64,000 nt of DNA from Hippopus hippopus. Lineage: Eukaryota > Mollusca > Bivalvia > Cardiida > Cardiidae. The notes beneath the pieces are model-generated. The model saw nothing but the letters and a program-made list of their open reading frames with translations, was not told the origin of the DNA and ran no database searches. Made by a program: the position numbers and the translations under genes. The DNA lies in NCBI GenBank assembly GCA_946811185.2, contig OX328113.1:558001-622000 (forward strand), read 5' to 3'. This document shows, piece after piece, positions 34,770 through 44,513 of this stretch. Every line of letters starts with the position of its first letter. Position 1 is the first letter of the stretch.

Positions 34770-35130
34770 AAGACAAGGGGGTCGCTGGTTCAGTGTACAT
34801 TAGGCCGAACGTGATAGAGCTGTACTTATCGCACATTACATAAGACAAGGGGGTCGCTGGTTCAGTGTACATTAGGCCGAACGTGATAGAGTTGTACTTA
34901 TCGCACATTACATAAGACCAGGGGGTCGCTGGTTCATTGTACATTAGGCCGAACGTGATAGAGTAGTACTTATCGCACATTACATAAGACCAGGGGGTCG
35001 CTGGTTCATTGTACATTAGGCCGAACGTGATAGAGTAGTACTTATCGCACATTACATAAGACAACGGGGTCGCTGGTTCAGTGTACATTAGGCCGAACGT
35101 GATAGAGCAGTACTTATCGCACATTACATA
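34770..35130 (+). repeat. 72-bp satellite array 2, about 5 units
   Basis: Same unit as array 1, with array-specific variants (CCGAACGTGATAGAG; some units with GACAAGGGGGTCGCTGGTTCAGT). The last unit runs directly into a family-A SINE body: AGTGGGTCACTGGTTCGAAAC is both the end of a satellite unit and a B-box region. Confidence 0.93.
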
Positions 35131-35650
35131 AGAATAGTGGGTCACTGGTTCGAAACTCAAGCACAGTCAGTTTCTTCCCGAGAACTGGTGATAGCCATTC
35201 TCCAGGAAAGCATGAATATGTGAACTGGCCGACGCGATTAAACTGAAATATTGTTGTAAACAACGTTAATTACCATGCGACTAATTCAAATAAACAATAT
35301 TCCTGTTTTGTAGCTGATCCTTATTTCGAAGGTGGTTATGTGGTAAAGTAGCCAATGGCTTTGCAAGAATATTGTGCGAAGCACTATTTACAGAAACTCA
35401 GGAAAGCATAGATATGTGCACTGGCCGACGCGATAAAACTGAAATAATGTTGAAAACAACGTTCAATACCATGCGAATAAACAATATTTTCTCAAATTGT
35501 TGCCGGTCATTGTTTCAACGGTGGTTTTGCAAGAATACTGTGCGAGGTACTGTTTACTGAAACTCAGGAAAGCATAGATCTATAGGTGCACTAGTGGCCG
35601 CGAATTAACTTAAGTATAGTTGAAAACGGCTTTAAGCACAATTCAAACAA
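35131..35650 (+). mobile_element. Three SINE family A segments in tandem
   Basis: Body/tail segments end near 35,290, 35,480 and 35,650. Each has AGGAAAGCATRRATAYRTG, CACTGGCCGACGCGAT-type and CTGAAATAATGTTGAAAAC blocks. The first is continuous with the satellite; the later ones begin in the GGTGGTTATGTGG body. They could be nested insertions or one SINE tandemly duplicated. Confidence 0.7.
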
Positions 35651-35724
35651 TAGAAAACTGTGCTAGACGTTTCAAGGGAGATAATTCTGTACTTTTTATC
35701 GAAAAAAAATCTGTGTCTTACAAC

Positions 35725-36123
35725 CACTGGACTGAGTGCCTCTGAAAACGTTGTTGGGAAAGGAGGAAACGCTCGAAAACCAGCATTCTATCGTTTTCTC
35801 ACATTTTTTTCCAATATGTCAAAGAAAGTTACCACTATTCGAGCCATAATTATAACCAGTCTGGAATTCCTTGAATTCTAACATGTACAAAAGATTTATC
35901 TAGCAAAGAGTTAACTTTTTACCACGCTACAAAAAATATAAATTTGTCCAAACTGAAAGTATTTGCATGTGACGATATAAATGTGGCTCAAAAGATAGAT
36001 TTTGTCTTTGAAAGGGTAGAAAAAACATTGTAGGAAAAGGAGAAAATGCTGGTTACCATAATGTTCTCAAGCGGTTGCTTTTTCAGGGTCGTTAAACCTC
36101 GTCATTGTGTGGTAAAGGGTTAA
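35725..36123 (+). mobile_element. Two M1 MITEs (one partial, one full)
   Basis: The partial copy at 35,725-35,830 carries GAAAACGTTGTTGGGAAAGG and AACCAGCATTCTATCG. The full copy lies between TTAA at 35,911-35,914 and TTAA at 36,120-36,123, with GGTAAAGGG next to the right TTAA; one hairpin arm is damaged (CATAATGTTCTC). Confidence 0.7.
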
Positions 36124-36179
36124 CTCGAAATTTGGTAGCAATGATACTATTATAGACTTTGTGACCTGAATGGTTCAAC

Positions 36180-36400
36180 TTAAAATTGGCCTGTTTAGAT
36201 CAGTCTGCACGTACTCTGCATTTTTAAGTGATAGTAAAACGTCAATTGTTGTTATTTCAAAGTTATTTTGGGGGTAAAATATCAGGTTATCGGACAGTGT
36301 AGATCCAAGATCAGGCTGCACGTTCTGTGCAGTCTGCTCTTGATCCACACTGTCCACAATAAGTCCTTGAGTTGCACTTAGCAGCCTTAGATTGAAATTG
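36180..36400 (-). mobile_element. M3 element, nearly complete
   Basis: A hairpin core, AGATCCAAGATCAGGCTGC / GCAGTCTGCTCTTGATCCAC, plus the flank CTTAGCAGCCTTAGATTGAA. A partial second core lies at 36,195-36,225. Confidence 0.6.
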
Positions 36401-36487
36401 CCTTAGTTTAGCTTGTAGCTAGCATTTTTTACTTGTTGATAAATAAATTTGTAGATTCATTTTTGATTAAGCCTTTCATCAGTGAAC

Positions 36488-36702
36488 AAAAATTTTAGAC
36501 TGGTCCAATTTGAAATCATCTGTAGTCGAAAAATCAAATGCTTCTAAATTAATGGAAATTAAATGAAAGGGTAGGATACATTTCTTTGAAAATGAAGAAA
36601 TTGCTAGTTACTATAATTTTCTCCTTTTCCAACAATGTTTTCATAAGTTTTTTTTCCCTCTTGGGTCTTGAAAAACACGAGGCTGTATGGTAAAGGATAA
36701 AT
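36488..36702 (+). mobile_element. M1 MITE, diverged
   Basis: AAATTTTAGACTGGTCCAAT, GAAATTGCTAGTTAC / TATAATTTTCTCCTTTTCC, CAACAATGTTTTCATAAG and GTATGGTAAAGGATAAA. Confidence 0.65.
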
Positions 36703-36737
36703 AGATATTTAGATGGTTGATTCTTTATAGATAAATA

Positions 36738-37002
36738 TGAGCCATGCTCTGGTAAAACGGGGCTTAATGCATCTCCGTGATTCATAGTACCAACCAAATC
36801 ATCACATAATTGTGGATCTATAACATCCATTTTTCTTTTACAACTCACTTAATCATAAAGTAGACTGGTCCTTTAAAATGCAGAAATTGACCAATAACAA
36901 AAAGTTTCGACACTTGCCAGCCTGCGCGGACTGTGTAGACTGGTATGGGTCGATACTTTTTGCAGATGCATAAAGCCCCATTTTCACAGAGCATTACTCA
37001 AT
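36738..37002 (+). mobile_element. M2 MITE, full copy
   Basis: ATGAGCCATGCTCTGGTAAAA to TTTTCACAGAGCATTACTCA, with the central palindrome CCTGCGCGGACTGTGTAGAC. Confidence 0.75.
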
Positions 37003-37206
37003 TATGTAGATGCTTTTATATTAATTGATAAATGTGTAGATGCATATTTTTTTATTAACAATTGTATAATTTTTTTTTTTTCTTTCTAACATGTATATGT
37101 AATTAATAAATGTGTAGACGTGTATTTTTCTTGGATTGTTTGATTTTCACCTCTTAATTCAAATACACAAATTTTATGCCTCAAGTCATTATTCCACGTG
37201 TAGATG
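37003..37206. repeat. Short AT-rich tandem duplication
   Basis: ATTAATTGATAAATGTGTAGATGCATATTT (split: ATTAATTGATAAATGTG, TAGATGCATATTT) recurs as GTAATTAATAAATGTGTAGACGTGTATTT-like sequence about 80 bp later. Confidence 0.4.
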
Positions 37207-37521
37207 CAAAGCTCCTGTAGCTTAGTCGGTAGCGTATAATACTTGAAAGGGGATCGCTGGTTCGATCCTCAGTTCGGCATATTTCTTTCCGAGGACTGAT
37301 GAAAGTCATTGCGAGAGAATTCATTCTTTTCTCACCGATGACCATTATTTCGACGATGTTATGTAGGATAGCAGCTAGTGGCTTAGAAAGAATATTTTGC
37401 GGAGAACTGGTAAAGAAATCTTTAGGACAGCATGAATTCGTGCACTGGCCGCCGCGATAGTAATAACTGAAATAATGTTGAAAACGGCATTAAACGCAAT
37501 ACAGTCAATCAATCAATCAAT
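37207..37521 (+). mobile_element. SINE family A, best-preserved full copy
   Basis: Head CTCCTGTAGCTTAGTCGGTA (A box) and CGCTGGTTCGATCCTCAG (B box). Body TTTCTTTCCGAGGACTGATG, TTATTTCGACGATGTTATG, CACTGGCCGCCGCGATAG and GTTGAAAACGGCATTAAACG. Tail is four CAAT-type repeats. The head segment GGGGATCGCTGGTTCGATCC closely resembles GGGGGTCGCTGGTTCATTG in the 72-bp satellite. Confidence 0.9.
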
Positions 37522-37599
37522 CCACGTGTAGATACAAATTTCCCCCTTTTTCTCTCTTCCACAGACACCCCCTTCATATTTATACGTAAAATGAACTTT

Positions 37600-38040
37600 G
37601 TGCGGATAGTGTTGTGAAAAATCATACTTCATAGAACATGCAGTCTGATCTTGGATCTACACTCTCCGACATGGTGAGATTTTTCAACAAAAAAAAAGAA
37701 ATTTAAAACCGCAGTAGTTGGGTTTTACTATTAGGGGTAGATTTTTTTTATCTTCCTTAAACCTCTGAACCAGACTTGATGTACAGAACCTGCTGTCTGA
37801 TCTTAAATCTACACTGTCCGACACGATGACATACATGTATTTCCTGCGAAAAGTACTTTTTAAACCGCAATAGGTTAAGTTTTACTCTTGGCTGTAGATG
37901 CCAATCTGATGATTTAGCAGTTTATGTTTCAACCCTTAAAGCGCCGGATCCGGCCTATGTTAATTTTACAGACAGTGTAGAGGAAGATCAGACTACAGAA
38001 CATGCAGTCTGGTCTAAAATCTACAGTGTCCGGAATATAG
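37600..38040 (-). mobile_element. Three M3 copies, partly complete
   Basis: Cores at about 37,622-37,672, 37,778-37,822 and 37,975-38,030, each with CATGCAGTCTGATCTT or a near match next to GATCTACACT..CCGA. Flanks such as GCAGTAGTTGGGTTTTAC and GCAATAGGTTAAGTTTTAC mirror the M3 arms. Confidence 0.6.
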
Positions 38041-38061
38041 AACTTTTTCCATAAAAAATAC

Positions 38062-38620
38062 CTTTAACTCTTTGCCAAACAATTTTGACTTTTAACGACC
38101 CTGAGAAAGAAAGGTTTTGAAAACATTGTGCGAAAAGGAAAAATTGCTGGTAAACCACAAAATAAACCTTAAGACTTGTCCAAGTTAAAACCATTCACAG
38201 ACAGCTATGTTGGTTGTTAGTAAAAGTGAAGAAGATATTGTTGGATAACAGGAAAATACTGATAACCAGCATTTTCTCCTTTTCCCGCAAACTTTTCAGA
38301 AGGCTTAAATATAAGCGTCATTAAAACATTAAACTTTGGATTTGTTAAGTATAGGGTTAAAGCAAGATATCCAAATATAACATATTCTCCTTTACTAACA
38401 AAGTTTTCAAAAGCTTTCTTTTAATTTCTTAAGGGGCAAAATATTGGTTACCAGCATTTTCTCCTTTTCTCACAATGTTTTAAAAACTTTGTGAATAGTA
38501 GAAAACATTGTGGGAAAAAAAATGCTGGTTACCAGCATTTTCTTCTTTTCCCACAATGTTTTCTAAAGGCCTCTTTCTCAGAGTCGTCAAAAGTAGGGAT
38601 TGTGTGGTAATGGGTTTGAA
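38062..38620. mobile_element. Cluster of about four M1 fragments
   Basis: Successive hairpin halves: GAAAACATTGTGCGAAAAGG (38,118), ACCAGCATTTTCTCCTTTTCC (38,267), TTACCAGCATTTTCTCC (38,448) and a complete hairpin GAAAACATTGTGGG..AATGCTGGTTACCAGCATT..CCCACAATGTTTTC (38,503-38,566). Confidence 0.7.
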
Positions 38621-38689
38621 TTGTCATGGTCTGCAGGCAAATGCAAATTGCCTTTTTGGGCCAAACTTTAGAGCAATTAATTCTATTAA

Positions 38690-38905
38690 CATTTAGACTA
38701 CCAAGCGTGACTCACTGACCTTTTGTAGGCAGTGTATATCAAGATCAGGCTTCACAGAACGTGCAGTCTGATCTTGAATCTAAACTATGCAGTAAGAGGA
38801 GATGTCTTTCTCCAAAATATACCTTTGAAATAGCAAAATTTGGGATTTTCCTATCGGTTTGAAAGTTTCAATTCACTTAAATAGCAGGATAAGTGTTAAA
38901 TTTTG
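38690..38905 (-). mobile_element. M3 element, near-complete reverse copy
   Basis: ACTCACTGACCTTTTGTAGG, ATCAAGATCAGGCTTCACAG / AACGTGCAGTCTGATCTTGA, ATACCTTTGAAATAGC and TTTCCTATCGGTTTGAAAG reproduce the 1,229-1,425 element in reverse. Confidence 0.7.
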
Positions 38906-38957
38906 TCAGTATAATTTCGGTCAGTTTTCATGAAGAATAGTTTAAGATGTTCCACAC

Positions 38958-39028
38958 GATGGTCTCCGTGGTTGGGACGTAGAGCCTCGGCCTGGTAACC
39001 ATACGGTCTCGAGTCGGTCCTACTAAAT
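38958..39028 (+). other. tRNA-like SINE head remnant
   Basis: GTGGTTGGGACGTAGAGCCT (A-box side) and GGTCTCGAGTCGGTCCTAC (weak B box) are spaced like a tRNA. No acceptor-stem pairing and no SINE body follow, so it is a relic rather than a tRNA gene. Confidence 0.45.
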
Positions 39029-39029
39029 A

Positions 39030-39387
39030 TCACAAAGACATCCTAAATACCACACAGACACACAAAGACACCACAAAGACGCATAACTTAACCCTTTAAC
39101 GCACAATGCCGACTTTTGACGACCCTGCGAAAAACCCGTTTGAAAACATTGTGGGAAGAGGGGAAAATGCTGGTAACCAGCATTTTCTCCTTTTCGCACA
39201 ATGTTTTCTACCCCGTCATAGAAAAAATGCACCATTTGAGCAACATTGAAATTGTCGTCTGCAAATGCTTTCAATTTGGACATGGCTAAAACTTAATCAT
39301 CTGGTAAAGGATTAAGACAACACAAAGACGCACGAAGACAACATAAAGACGCACGAAGACAACACAAAGACGCACAAAGACAGAAAA
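39030..39387 (+). repeat. CACAAAGAC minisatellite interrupted by an M1 MITE
   Basis: ACACAAAGACACCACAAAGAC-type repeats on the left continue as AACACAAAGACGCACGAAGAC repeats (about 22-bp unit) from 39,316. A complete M1 lies between TTAA at 39,088-39,091 and TTAA at 39,312-39,315. It has a near-perfect hairpin, GAAAATGCTGGTAACC / AGCATTTTCTCCTTTTCGC. A second clear example of TTAA targeting. Confidence 0.8.
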
Positions 39388-39689
39388 CGAAAAAAAAATA
39401 TTAAGTGTTTTGAGTTGTTTACATTATGCTAGGATAAAAATGTAGATCTACAAAATCACACAAACACACATGTGGGTCCGAGCGTCCGCTGGGTCATTTT
39501 CTGCAAACTGTATCCTGATAATCATTTAATCTATTGTAATTTAAAAGCATTGTCATTTGTTGTCTTTTGACGCCTTTTAACTGGTCGGTACAGTAAAACT
39601 TCTGTATAGTGGCTAATCTTTATTAGCCTATCACGTGTCCGCATGGGACGAGTTGTGGATCAAAAACAACACTGAGAGCATGAATCCAT

Positions 39690-40300
39690 GACGAAGATGT
39701 GCATTAAGCCTCCCTTTCCCGGAGCATGGCTTAGTTATCTGTTTTAGTTCATACAACGAAGACAAAGTTTCTACAGTAGGCCTTGTCATGCGCTGGTCCT
39801 TAACCCTGTACCAAACAATCCCGAGTTATGACGACCCTGACTGGAAGTTCACGGCTTTTGAAAGCCATGTTGAAACAGGAGAAAATTCAGGTAACCAGCA
39901 TATTTTCTCCTTTTCCCGCTATGTTTTTTACCCTTTCACCGACAAATATCATCGTTTGAATCACATTCAATGTCATCTGCATTGTTGATTGTATGGTGTC
40001 TAACGCCGTTTTCAACAGTGTTCAGTTATGTCGCAGCCAGTACACCTTTCCATGTTTTATTGGTGTTTTTTTAATTAGCGCTCCACTTAACCCTTTACCA
40101 AACAATCCCTGGTTTTTACGACCCTGAGATAGAAGGCTTTTGAAACATTGTGGGAAACCAGCATTTTCTCCTTTTCCCACAATGATTTCTACCCTGCTTG
40201 AAACAAATTTCAATTTTTTAGCTGCGTTTATTTTGTCGTCTGCAAGTGATTTCTATTTGGACCAGTCTAAAATTTTGTCGTTTGCTAAAGAGTTAATTTT
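39690..40300. mobile_element. Stack of M2 end, two M1 copies and a reverse SINE A tail
   Basis: M2 terminal fragment at 39,698-39,735 (GCATTAAGCCTCCCTTTCC). M1 at 39,799-39,982 (TTAACCCTGTACCAAACAAT to GTCATCTGCATTG) is cut by a reverse SINE A 3' part (39,983-40,070; TTGATTGTATGGTGTCTAACG). A second M1 follows at 40,088-40,296, starting TTAACCCTTTACCAAACAAT and ending TTTGCTAAAGAGTTAA. A further reverse SINE A body trace lies at about 40,355-40,445. Confidence 0.7.
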
Positions 40301-41149
40301 CTTTCCAAGCCACTCCACATTTCTATGTTTCAATTATCTCTTTTTTTTCTAGCACTCCGCTTAGTTTTCTTTCCAAGCCACTGACAACTTTCCTGCATTG
40401 CCATCGTCAAAATAAAGGTCAGCAGTCAGAGAGGAATGAAATGTCATGTGCAAATTTATGTTTTCAATAAAGACAATTGTAAAATTTTGTCGTGTAGCAA
40501 AATGTTAATTTTGTTTAAAATTTCATATATATATAAAAGTGAGGAGCTGGTGTTAACTTTGGGACTGTTCACTGCGCGAGTGTAGATGTAGTTTCCGGAA
40601 AGAAGAATTGAGAGAGATTTGTACAGTATAAGTTGCAAGAACTTGTGTCTCAGTCTATGTACAATCTATGTTTTAAAGTAAAGATTTGTCCGACGGTCCC
40701 GAAATCATTTTAAATCTAAATTCTCCGAGGCCATCCATGACTAGTCCCAGCCATCAAACACCAAAATTCTGAAGTATTCAAAAGAGGTTTTACAATGGTT
40801 TTGTGTTCTACTTTTGTCGTAGCTAAATGCCTTTGAATGAATAGAAAATGTGCCCAAAAGAACGAGGGAGTGGTCTTAAGAGAGACAGGAAAATGAGACA
40901 AAAAACACAGACAAACAGACAGACGACCGTCAGTTTATAAATAGAGCCATAGTGTTGTTGTTGTTACCTAAATTCCTCCGTTTCTCTGTTCGGAGAACCT
41001 CAGACTGTAGATATGTAGTTGAGTGTCTGAGTTTTCAGGATAAAGGGTTTCTACTTCAATCACTGGTTCTATGTACGCCACAATATACATACGCCACATA
41101 TCGCGTTGCATGCCTATAAACGTCGCGTGAAATTTTTTATTAAACTAAC
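40301..41149. other. No gene recognised
   Basis: AT-rich sequence with short ORFs and no recognisable domain; ACAGACAAACAGACAGACG is a minor simple repeat at about 40,908-40,926. Confidence 0.4.
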
Positions 41150-42215
41150 CATAGGCCTCTGAAACTCCATTAGTCTATCAAGGGGTAACGAAATTTTCAT
41201 TATCGGACACTGTTACTATAAATAGCACATTGGGGATTCCCTCTGTATCGTATATAGTAAGACAAGGTGTGCAACGAAATCGAAGAAAATTTTACCCCCG
41301 TCCCCTTTCAGAGATAATATTTAAACGAAAACGGATAAATGAACCTAGTTACCGTTGCAGATGGGTTCATTAATGGTTTTTCTTCTGTACCCTGACCTTC
41401 GAAAGTTCCAAACAACTCTTGTCATCAAGCAATAGCTCTCATCTCAAAAGAATTAAAAAGCTTCCATATTTTCCGGATCGCCGTGCGCTGACGTCACACG
41501 ATTTGTAATCCTGCAGTGAATAAGAATTAAATTCTTTTTTCAAACATAGATCGAATTTTCTTTTCTTTTTTTTTTTTTTTTTTTTTTTTTGTTGCTGTAT
41601 TGATGAAATTATTAAATTAACAGTTCGTCTGATATAATTTATCTTTTCATCTAATCAAGTTTCACGATTTTCATATCCAATTTCGCATATTTTCAAACGC
41701 ATTTTTACCGTTCATTGGTCAAAAGCTTTGGCGCGTCTTTTGATTGCAAATTCACGTGAGTTATAATTCTCTACGTCATGTAACGAATTGTGTGACGTCA
41801 GCGCATGGCGATCCGGAAAATGTGGAAGCTTTTTAATTTTTTTTTTTAGATGAGAGCTATCGCTTGATGGCAAGAGCCGTTTGGAAGTTTCGAGGGTCAG
41901 GATACAGAAGAAAAATCTTTTGTGAACCCATCTGCACCGGTAACTAGGTTTATTTTTCCATTTTCTATTAAATATTATCTCTGAAAGAGGACGGGGTCAA
42001 ATTTTCTTCGATTTCGTTGCACACCTTGTCTTTCTATATACGATATAGAGGGAGTCACCAATGTGCTATTTATAGAAATAGTGTTGATGAAAATTTGAAT
42101 AAATATTCCGTGATATACAGGCGATGCACCAATGTGCTATAAGTGTTCGATGATCGACTAAGGACAATTTTAGTGTTCCGTGATAGACCAATAGAGCTTC
42201 AAAGGCCTGTGAACT
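41150..42215. mobile_element. Long inverted repeat (foldback-type) element
   Basis: The left arm (about 41,150-41,520) runs from ATAGGCCTCTGAAACTCCAT through CTATAAATAGCACATTGG, GGTGTGCAACGAAATCGAAG and TTTCCGGATCGCC to TGACGTCACACGATT. The right arm (about 41,780-42,215) carries the complements in reverse order. Arms are about 80-90% similar by eye. The centre (41,521-41,780) is AT-rich with a T-tract at 41,566-41,590. No ORF; no clear target duplication. Confidence 0.8.
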
Positions 42216-42499
42216 AACACAAAATCAGACAAGAAATGATCTTCACTAAGTTTTAGGGGTGTCATACTATTAATATATCGTCTGCTGATGGGATGAATGT
42301 CAATAGATAGCTTTCTAAAGTCAAGTCCATGTTATCGACAGTTTCAGGCTAGTCTAGTCTTATTTTAGAATTATGGCATATTCGCAGGTGATTACGATTT
42401 TTTTAAACTCAGTAATCATTTGTTAAGCTTTTTTGGTCTATCTTAATGCCTGTCTATGCCAACGACTCCTTACTTTTGCTTAAAATTGGCATTAGGAAT

Positions 42500-42665
42500 T
42501 TTTATGGTTGACTTCCCCGCCCGCAAACTGAAACTCAGTGATCATCAGTGCCGAGTCCCAACTTCTAAGAGTAATATGTCGGGCTTGGACAGGACTTGAA
42601 CCTTGAGCCCGTCGCTTAAAGGACAGTTGCTCAAACCAGTTAGATGCCCAAATCCCAAATTGCTC
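42500..42665 (-). mobile_element. tRNA-derived SINE-like segment
   Basis: On the minus strand, TAACTGGTTTGAGCAACTG (A-box side) and CAAGGTTCAAGTCCTGTCC (B box) have tRNA-like spacing. The sequence beyond is not related to families A-C. Confidence 0.5.
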
Positions 42666-43112
42666 CCTTTGGAACAGGTTTCTTCGTCCCTCAGCTTGTT
42701 CGTACCACAGGGACTCGATCCAGTAATTTTTTTTCGTATCTTGTAAGTAAATAAAGTCTTGTTAAGTTGTTTGCTCCACTTGAACTGAGCCTAGTCAGTA
42801 AGTGTAAGCAGAGGTTTGCTTAATGAGGTTAAAAGAATGTTAGGCATTGTATATTTTGGGTTAAATAAGCTCATTGAAGGAACAAGCCCAGGGACAAAGG
42901 GTTTGTTTTTGCACAAACAAGCCAGAAACCATCAACAACACTTGTCAAAATATTTAGACGCATACATGCTTGTTTACCTTCTGACATTTATCTATCGGAC
43001 ATTTACTGTAGCATTTTATTTTTGTTATGCATGTACATGATGAATGTCAAAATGTAAAATAACATACATAGGGTCTTATAAATAGGACTACTGTAACAGT
43101 TCTAACAAACAG

Positions 43113-43178
43113 CCGTCCGTGGTGGGGTTTGAACCCTGGACCTCGGGGTCTCAAGGGGAACGCTCTACCACATCCCTG
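43113..43178 (-). other. tRNA-like remnant
   Basis: On the minus strand, GATGTGGTAGAGCGTTCCCC and CCAGGGTTCAAACCCCACC give good A- and B-box matches. The 5' and 3' ends do not pair as an acceptor stem, so a working tRNA gene is unlikely. It lies 22 bp before the Ngaro A1 repeat. Confidence 0.5.
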
Positions 43179-43199
43179 CAAAAGCTAGCTCTATAGTAA

Positions 43200-43362
43200 T
43201 ATTTTCTCGCGGTACGAAGTATAGCGAGAAAGAGTTGTCTTACCAATACTACATTGGTAAAGGTCTTTGCGTTTTGCATGAGGGTACACGTAGCGGGTAC
43301 ATGTATGTGTGTATGCATTCATTCTACCAGGCATTCCCAGTCCAAGCAGTCGTTTTTTGCTT
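43200..43362 (+). repeat. Ngaro split direct repeat A1
   Basis: 163 bp, starting TATTTTCTCGCGGTACGAAG and ending CAGTCGTTTTTTGCTT; repeated as A2 at 50,786-50,948 with the same length and about a dozen substitutions. Marks the 5' end of the retrotransposon. Confidence 0.93.
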
Positions 43363-43387
43363 TAGAGGACCATTTTTACCTTTAATT

Positions 43388-43911
43388 ATGTCTTCCATGG
43401 AGGAACAGAACCGCGTTTTGTCGCAGATGGAAGTTTTAGTATCAAGCAAACTCAAAGCTTTCGAAAGGCGTATGGTCGACGCACAGAGGGCTTTATCCGA
43501 AACTCAGCTTACCAAATTACAGCTGTTCTCGACGCACGTCGTAAAGTGGTGGAAGGTATTAACGCTATTTTACATAGGCAGAAGATGATAAAACTGGCGG
43601 ATTCTTCTGAGTTAGGCTGGCGAGTGGTTGAAGAATATGAAGCTCATCCACTGGCTGAAAATTCAGACGCCGAAAGAAAAATCTATCGGGCTCAGATGCA
43701 CGCTCAACAAAAAGTTAGGAAGGAGAGGAAGGTTAAATTATGACGCTGGCATTCTTATAGCCCTGCACAGACTTCCGTTGCTTCACCAACCGCTCAGGAA
43801 ACTCAGGGGCATAACCAGCAAGGCAGCAGGAAGACAGGATTGTGTTTCAGGTGTGGAAAGCCGGGGCACTGGCAACAAGAATGTAGAGTCAGAGTAAACG
43901 AGGCACATAAT
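43388..43911 (+). pseudogene. Ngaro gag-like protein, broken
   Basis: Nucleic-acid-binding structural protein of the retrotransposon. It starts at ATG 43,388 (MSSMEEQNRVLSQMEVL), a charged, probably helical N terminus. Around 43,500-43,525 the frame shifts, and the conserved part (KLADSSELGWRVVEEYEAHP) continues in another frame from about 43,528. A TGA at 43,741-43,743 interrupts this frame. A CX2CX4HX4C zinc knuckle (CFRCGKPGHWQQEC, 43,843-43,884) follows in the same frame and runs on into the RT. Family gag proteins are longer before the RQK..LAD block, so part is probably deleted. Confidence 0.8.
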
Positions 43912-44505
43912 GAAACAACGAGGCAGATAAGTAGAATTTCTCTTGATTCTTTAATTTTGAAATATGCGTTAAATTCGAACAGTGTGAGAAAAACAGCCAG
44001 TGAGAATGTGATACAGAGTGAGGCCGATAGTATTTCTCCAGTTGGAAAATTGAAATTGAAAATTGATCATTGGAGAGAGAGCGGCACGGACCCTTTTTTG
44101 ATTGATATTTTAACCCATGGCTACAAGCTTCCCTTCAAAACAATACTGCCGCCGGCCAAATTAAGGAGTAACAGATGTGCATCAGATAACCCAGATATTG
44201 TAACGCGTGAGATAGAGAAGCTGGTTCATAAGGGATGTGTAAGTAGAGTTGAACAGTGTCCGTCAGTGGTCAATCCTTTAACTGTCGTTTTAGGCAAATC
44301 GAATAAACACCGTCTGGTGTTAGATTGTAGACATATTACTCTTCATTTGTTTAAATATAAAGTAAGATTTGAAGACCATTCTGTCGCTAGAGAGCTTTTC
44401 GGGAAGGGATATTTCCTTTTTTCGTTCGATCTTAAGTCGGCATACCACCACATAGAGATTTTTGAACCGCATAGGACATTTCTAGGGATTTTGTGGTTTG
44501 AAAAT
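43912..44505 (+). pseudogene. Ngaro reverse transcriptase, 5' portion, cut by hAT
   Basis: Continuous in frame with the zinc knuckle. Recognisable RT blocks: the GYKLPF-like entry motif (HGYKLPFKTI), EIEKLVHKGCVSRVEQ, NPLTVVLGKSNKHRLVLDCR (fingers), and FSFDLKSAYHHIEI, the first catalytic-Asp region. It ends at ..FLGILWFENG, where the hAT insertion begins. The reading frame resumes without shift immediately after the downstream target duplication at 48,083, so the hAT insertion itself did not disturb the phase. Confidence 0.88.
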
Positions 44506-44513
44506 GGCACAGA

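Noticed and set aside
33115..35130. CRISPR-like regular repeats
   Set aside because: Units are contiguous with no variable spacers, and the surroundings are eukaryotic.
43113..43178. Possible tRNA gene on the minus strand
   Set aside because: Good A and B boxes, but the 5' and 3' ends cannot form an acceptor stem; more likely a SINE or tRNA relic. The same reasoning applies at 38,958 and 42,540.
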